DNA from: ANME-2 cluster archaeon | GTDB lineage: Archaea > Halobacteriota > Methanosarcinia > Methanosarcinales > Methanocomedenaceae | DNA: 7,857 bases | NCBI GenBank assembly: GCA_022353185.1 | Contig: JAKRWB010000676.1 | Coordinates: forward strand, 1-7,857 | Reading direction: 5' to 3' | Part shown: piece by piece, positions 5,482 to 7,857 of the stretch | How the letters are laid out: every line of letters begins with the position of its first letter | Position numbering within the stretch: the stretch's first letter is position 1 | The notes under the pieces: generated by a model | Database searches by the model: none | The model's input: only the letters and a program-made list of their open reading frames with translations | What the model was told of the DNA's origin: nothing | Position numbers and translations under genes: made by a program

Positions 5482-7182
5482 TTGGTTATACTTCTATGCG
5501 CGCTTCTTCTTGCAGTATCTGCCATAAATCCATCGTCAGCATCCAGTATCACACATCCGGTAATACTTGAGTTTCTTCCAAATCCGGAAGCCCTGATGGA
5601 TCAGGGCGAGTATGTAGTTATCTATAACCCGACAGGTCAGGAAATTGATATATCAGGTTTTATTCTTACAGATCTTGAGGGGGAGTTAGAAATACCTGGT
5701 GGAACTATCCTTGATCTGGAATCAAACTACCGAATCGAACTTCCAGCAGACGGGATCCAGCTCAGTAACAGTGGAGACGAGGTGATACTTCTCGATAATG
5801 CGTTACACATGGTGGATTGTGTCATTTACGGACGCTCAGAATATGAGGGGGAAGGATGGCAGGGATCTATGCTTGGCAGCGCTTCCGAAGAGCGCATATT
5901 CAGGCGCTTCTATCTTGATAAAGACACGGATACTGCATATGAGTGGCTGCCTCTTAAAGAGTATTACCGCGGGCAGTCAGATTTTATACCATCTTTGAAA
6001 TCATTTTCAGGTGAGGTCACAGTCTTTGTATCGCCAGATTGCAGTCTTGAGATTCTTCAAAAGGAGATTCGGAGTGCATCCATTCTCAGAGTGAATGTTT
6101 ATCTCTTCGAAAGCCAGGATATTGAGCGGGAAGTGGTAGATCTGCTCAGTCGGGGTGGAACTGTGAATATTCTCGTTGAGGGTAGCCCTGTTGGCGGTAT
6201 AAGCGATACTGGAGTCAAAATACTCAAACACATCATAGAAAAAGGTGGAGAGGTTCGTTTCAGTAATGATTCGCTTTACCGGCTGAACCATGCAAAGTAC
6301 GCATTGATAGACAGCGATACCATAATTATCGGTTCTGAGAACTGGAACAGTGGTGGGTATCCGCCTGATGGCTCCATCGGAAATCGCGGCTGGGGTGTTG
6401 TCATAAGAGACCGGGAGATATTCCATGATATGTCTTCCATATTTGAGCATGACTGGGCACATGGAATAAAGATTAGTCCCGGTGACCTGCCACAGGGATC
6501 AAAATCCGATTCGGACGAGCCAGATAACCGCGACGGACATGAGGTATTTGAATCAAAGAACATAAATGGTGAGTTCACAGCGAGCATGATTATCGGACCT
6601 GATAACAGCCTCCATTATGAAACAATCATCGAGACGATAAACTCTGCTGAAAAGACGCTTTATATCGAGCAGGCGTATATAAGGAGGGACTGGGGAAATG
6701 ATGAGAACCCTTACCTTCAATCTGCAATCAATGCTGCAATGCAGGGTGTGGAAGTGAAAGTCCTTCTTGATTCAATGTGGTACAACACAAACGAAGAGAA
6801 TGACAATGATGAACTCTGCAACTACCTGAACGATCTCGCCTTGCAGGAGAACCTGGACCTTGAAGCACGGCTTGTGAAACGGGATGGAATTACAAAAATT
6901 CATAATAAAGGTGTGATCGTTGACGGTCAAAGGGTACTGATCTCCTCGATAAACTGGAATAAACATAGCCCTACCTACAATAGAGAGATCGGCATCATAA
7001 TCGAAAACCCCGAGCTTGCAGCATACTACACCGAAGTCTTCCTCTACGACTGGAACCTGGGCAGAATAGAGACAGAATCATCAAAAACGATTATAAATTC
7101 GTTAATATTAGCAGTGATGGTACTACTTGGTGCATCAATGATCTATTTAATAAGGCAATGGCTGGGTAAATCAAGGAAATAG
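5482..7182 (+). CDS. Exported lamin-tail-domain and phospholipase D-like protein, membrane anchored
   Basis: The 566-residue protein starts with a hydrophobic signal segment (1-22). A lamin tail domain (LTD) follows at about 24-157, seen in the ILEFLPNP, YVVIYNPTG and LSNSGDEVILLD elements. Two PLD-like catalytic halves come next. The HKD motifs are intact: H270-K272-D277 in NHAKYALID, followed by GSENWN, and H474-K476-D481 in IHNKGVIVD, followed by SSINWN. A C-terminal transmembrane segment at about 536-557 ends in basic residues (RQWLGKSRK), giving an outward-facing, tail-anchored topology. Members of the PLD superfamily cleave or transfer phosphodiesters in phospholipids or nucleic acids; the substrate here is unknown. 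TTG 5482 is the only standard start near the signal segment, but it has no ribosome binding site and leaves out the basic stretch encoded just upstream (open back to 5452). AAGGAAGGG at 5454-5462 precedes ATT codons at 5467 and 5470, so the real start may be non-standard. Confidence 0.88.
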   Translation: MVILLCALLLAVSAINPSSASSITHPVILEFLPNPEALMDQGEYVVIYNPTGQEIDISGFILTDLEGELEIPGGTILDLESNYRIELPADGIQLSNSGDEVILLDNALHMVDCVIYGRSEYEGEGWQGSMLGSASEERIFRRFYLDKDTDTAYEWLPLKEYYRGQSDFIPSLKSFSGEVTVFVSPDCSLEILQKEIRSASILRVNVYLFESQDIEREVVDLLSRGGTVNILVEGSPVGGISDTGVKILKHIIEKGGEVRFSNDSLYRLNHAKYALIDSDTIIIGSENWNSGGYPPDGSIGNRGWGVVIRDREIFHDMSSIFEHDWAHGIKISPGDLPQGSKSDSDEPDNRDGHEVFESKNINGEFTASMIIGPDNSLHYETIIETINSAEKTLYIEQAYIRRDWGNDENPYLQSAINAAMQGVEVKVLLDSMWYNTNEENDNDELCNYLNDLALQENLDLEARLVKRDGITKIHNKGVIVDGQRVLISSINWNKHSPTYNREIGIIIENPELAAYYTEVFLYDWNLGRIETESSKTIINSLILAVMVLLGASMIYLIRQWLGKSRK

Positions 7183-7230
7183 CTTTGATTTTCATAAATC
7201 CTCTCAATTGAGCCCGTGGCAAAATTGATA

Positions 7231-7242
7231 TTAAAGCTTTAA
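7231..7242. repeat. 12-bp palindrome TTAAAGCTTTAA
   Basis: A perfect palindrome 49 nt after the PLD-like gene, in AT-rich sequence. It may be chance or a small protein-binding site; nothing nearby argues for a function. Confidence 0.2.
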
Positions 7243-7301
7243 ATGGCAAATAAAAGCATATTAATAGTTAATCTTGTATCCACTTCAAATTATATGGTAA
7301 C

Positions 7302-7340
7302 TGACATATCGGGTGGGTCAATTTTAGGTGGGAATTTTCA
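7302..7340. repeat. Short tandem direct repeats resembling an insertion-sequence end
   Basis: GGTGGGTCAATTTT (7312-7325) is followed at a 15-nt period by GGTGGGAATTTT (7327-7338), just inside a TGACA at 7302-7306. Repeats of the GGTCAATTTT type next to a TG..CA terminus are common at IS21-family ends, where they bind transposase. No transposase gene and no second end were found in the window, so this would be a solo or decayed end. Confidence 0.3.
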
Positions 7341-7387
7341 ATTTACGACTCGTTTGAGATAAAATGATATTCTACTAAAAGTTATGG

Positions 7388-7573
7388 CTATAAAGTCTTA
7401 GCCGTTTCGATTCTTTCGTCGGTCTTTTGGGTGCGAAGTGGGTGTGGATGCTTGGGTTGCAGTAGCCGGACCTCCTCATCTAAAGCTGTAAACAGTTCCA
7501 TTATTGCTTGTTTTATTTTCAGACCGATGCAAAAGCATTTTTGTATGTCCGCGCATATTTGCTTAATAAGAAT
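7388..7573 (-). pseudogene. Small coding-like minus-strand remnant, family unknown
   Basis: The minus strand is open for about 60 codons between stops, ending at TAG (7390-7388). From the ATG at 7501 it would give a 37-residue peptide beginning MELFTALDEEVRLLQP and ending in a charged tail KTDERIETAKTL. The composition, with an amphipathic helix and Pro/His-rich turn, looks like the C-terminus of a real protein rather than random AT-rich sequence. There is no ribosome binding site before the ATG. It may be the 3' end of a decayed transposase or another lost gene; no family is recognised. The rest of the 7183-7592 gap shows nothing else supportable. Confidence 0.25.
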
Positions 7574-7598
7574 TTATATTAAAATATGACAAATGGAG
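7573..7598 (+). promoter_or_regulatory. TATA element and ribosome binding site of the hicA-like gene
   Basis: TTTATATTA at 7573-7581 is an archaeal TATA-like element. GGAG at 7595-7598 lies six bases before the third ATG at 7605, and three before the ATG at 7602. The two signals sit close together, so the ribosome binding site may be partly outside a transcript started from this TATA box; the true promoter may be further upstream. Confidence 0.35.
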
Positions 7599-7604
7599 AT
7601 AATG

Positions 7605-7814
7605 ATGAAAGTACGTGATGCAATAAAATTGATAGAAGCAGATGGCTGGTATTTAATTAAAACCAGGGGAAGTCATAAACAATTCAAGCATCATACAAAA
7701 CCAGGTAGAGTAACAATTGCGGGTCATTTTAATGATGATCGCACTTTCCGCACGTCTTTCATCAAACATAGTATTTTTCTAGTTCTGACGGATTATGTGG
7801 TTCTTAAAAATTAA
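7605..7814 (+). CDS. hicA: HicA-like toxin, 3' end apparently frameshifted, no hicB visible
   Basis: HicA toxins are small mRNA interferases with a double-stranded-RNA-binding-like fold, neutralised by HicB. The N-terminus MKVRDAIKLIEADGW, then TRGSHKQFKH with the catalytic His, and TKPGRVTIAGH are a clear HicA match (residues 1-41 from ATG 7605). GGAG six bases upstream favours this ATG over the in-frame ATGs at 7593 and 7602. After DD at codons 44-45 the expected tail (A-P-G-T-L-x-S-I-L-K-Q pattern) is missing in this frame. A +1 shift at 7741 reads ALSARLSSNI before a TAG at 7780-7782, which resembles the expected tail. A small indel has thus replaced the last helix by an unrelated tail ending at 7814. 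No hicB starts in the remaining 43 nt or just upstream. It is probably an inactive relic. Confidence 0.75.
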   Translation: MKVRDAIKLIEADGWYLIKTRGSHKQFKHHTKPGRVTIAGHFNDDRTFRTSFIKHSIFLVLTDYVVLKN

Positions 7815-7857
7815 TAGTTATTTTTATAAATAAAGGTTTATAAACTAATAAATCTTT

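Noticed and set aside
6007..6587. Minus-strand open frames of 151 and 103 codons inside the PLD-like gene
   Set aside because: They overlap each other and the conserved first HKD region, and have no recognisable domain.
1..7857. CRISPR array, prophage or defence island
   Set aside because: No regularly spaced repeats and no cas, phage structural or integrase genes were seen; only one degraded toxin gene is present.

Overview
The window looks like a piece of a euryarchaeal chromosome, most likely a methanogen or methanotroph of the Methanosarcinales / 'Ca. Methanoperedens' type. The clues are an F420-0:gamma-glutamyl ligase (CofE, coenzyme F420 synthesis), an archaeal/eukaryal translation factor aIF5A with its hypusination loop, an agmatinase, archaeal-style TATA elements, and a mildly AT-rich composition with long non-coding gaps. 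The lineage is an inference from gene content; no marker here fixes genus or species.

Left part (1-3279). After a 300-bp AT-rich leader comes a stand-alone chemotaxis methyltransferase (cheR, +), then cofE (+) with its own TATA box and ribosome binding site. cofE converges on an oppositely oriented pair, aIF5A followed by agmatinase (minus strand, 38-nt gap), and the cofE and speB stop codons are only 5 nt apart. The aIF5A-agmatinase pair makes metabolic sense: agmatinase feeds polyamine synthesis and polyamines feed deoxyhypusine formation on aIF5A.

Middle part (3312-4917). Divergent from aIF5A, with almost no intergenic space, is a two-gene translationally overlapping unit: a RimI-like GNAT acetyltransferase with an unusual N-terminal extension, and a DUF2156 (LPG_synthase_C-like, GNAT-fold) protein with a TTG start. 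A good hairpin-plus-T-tract terminator closes this unit.

Right part (4918-7857) is a more degraded, accessory-like zone. It holds a short minus-strand remnant resembling the C-terminus of ATP sulfurylase (sat), and a GC-rich block leading into about 370 nt of non-coding sequence with several potential helices (a candidate structured RNA, possibly a decayed group II intron). Next is a large exported lamin-tail-domain plus phospholipase D-like protein with a C-terminal membrane anchor and no good start codon. A 410-bp gap carries IS-end-like direct repeats and a small coding-like minus-strand remnant. Last is a HicA-like toxin gene whose 3' end appears frameshifted and which has no visible hicB.

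The best leads for something undescribed are the GNAT/DUF2156 pair, the non-coding block at 5095-5460 and the LTD-PLD surface protein. No complete novel system is evident.
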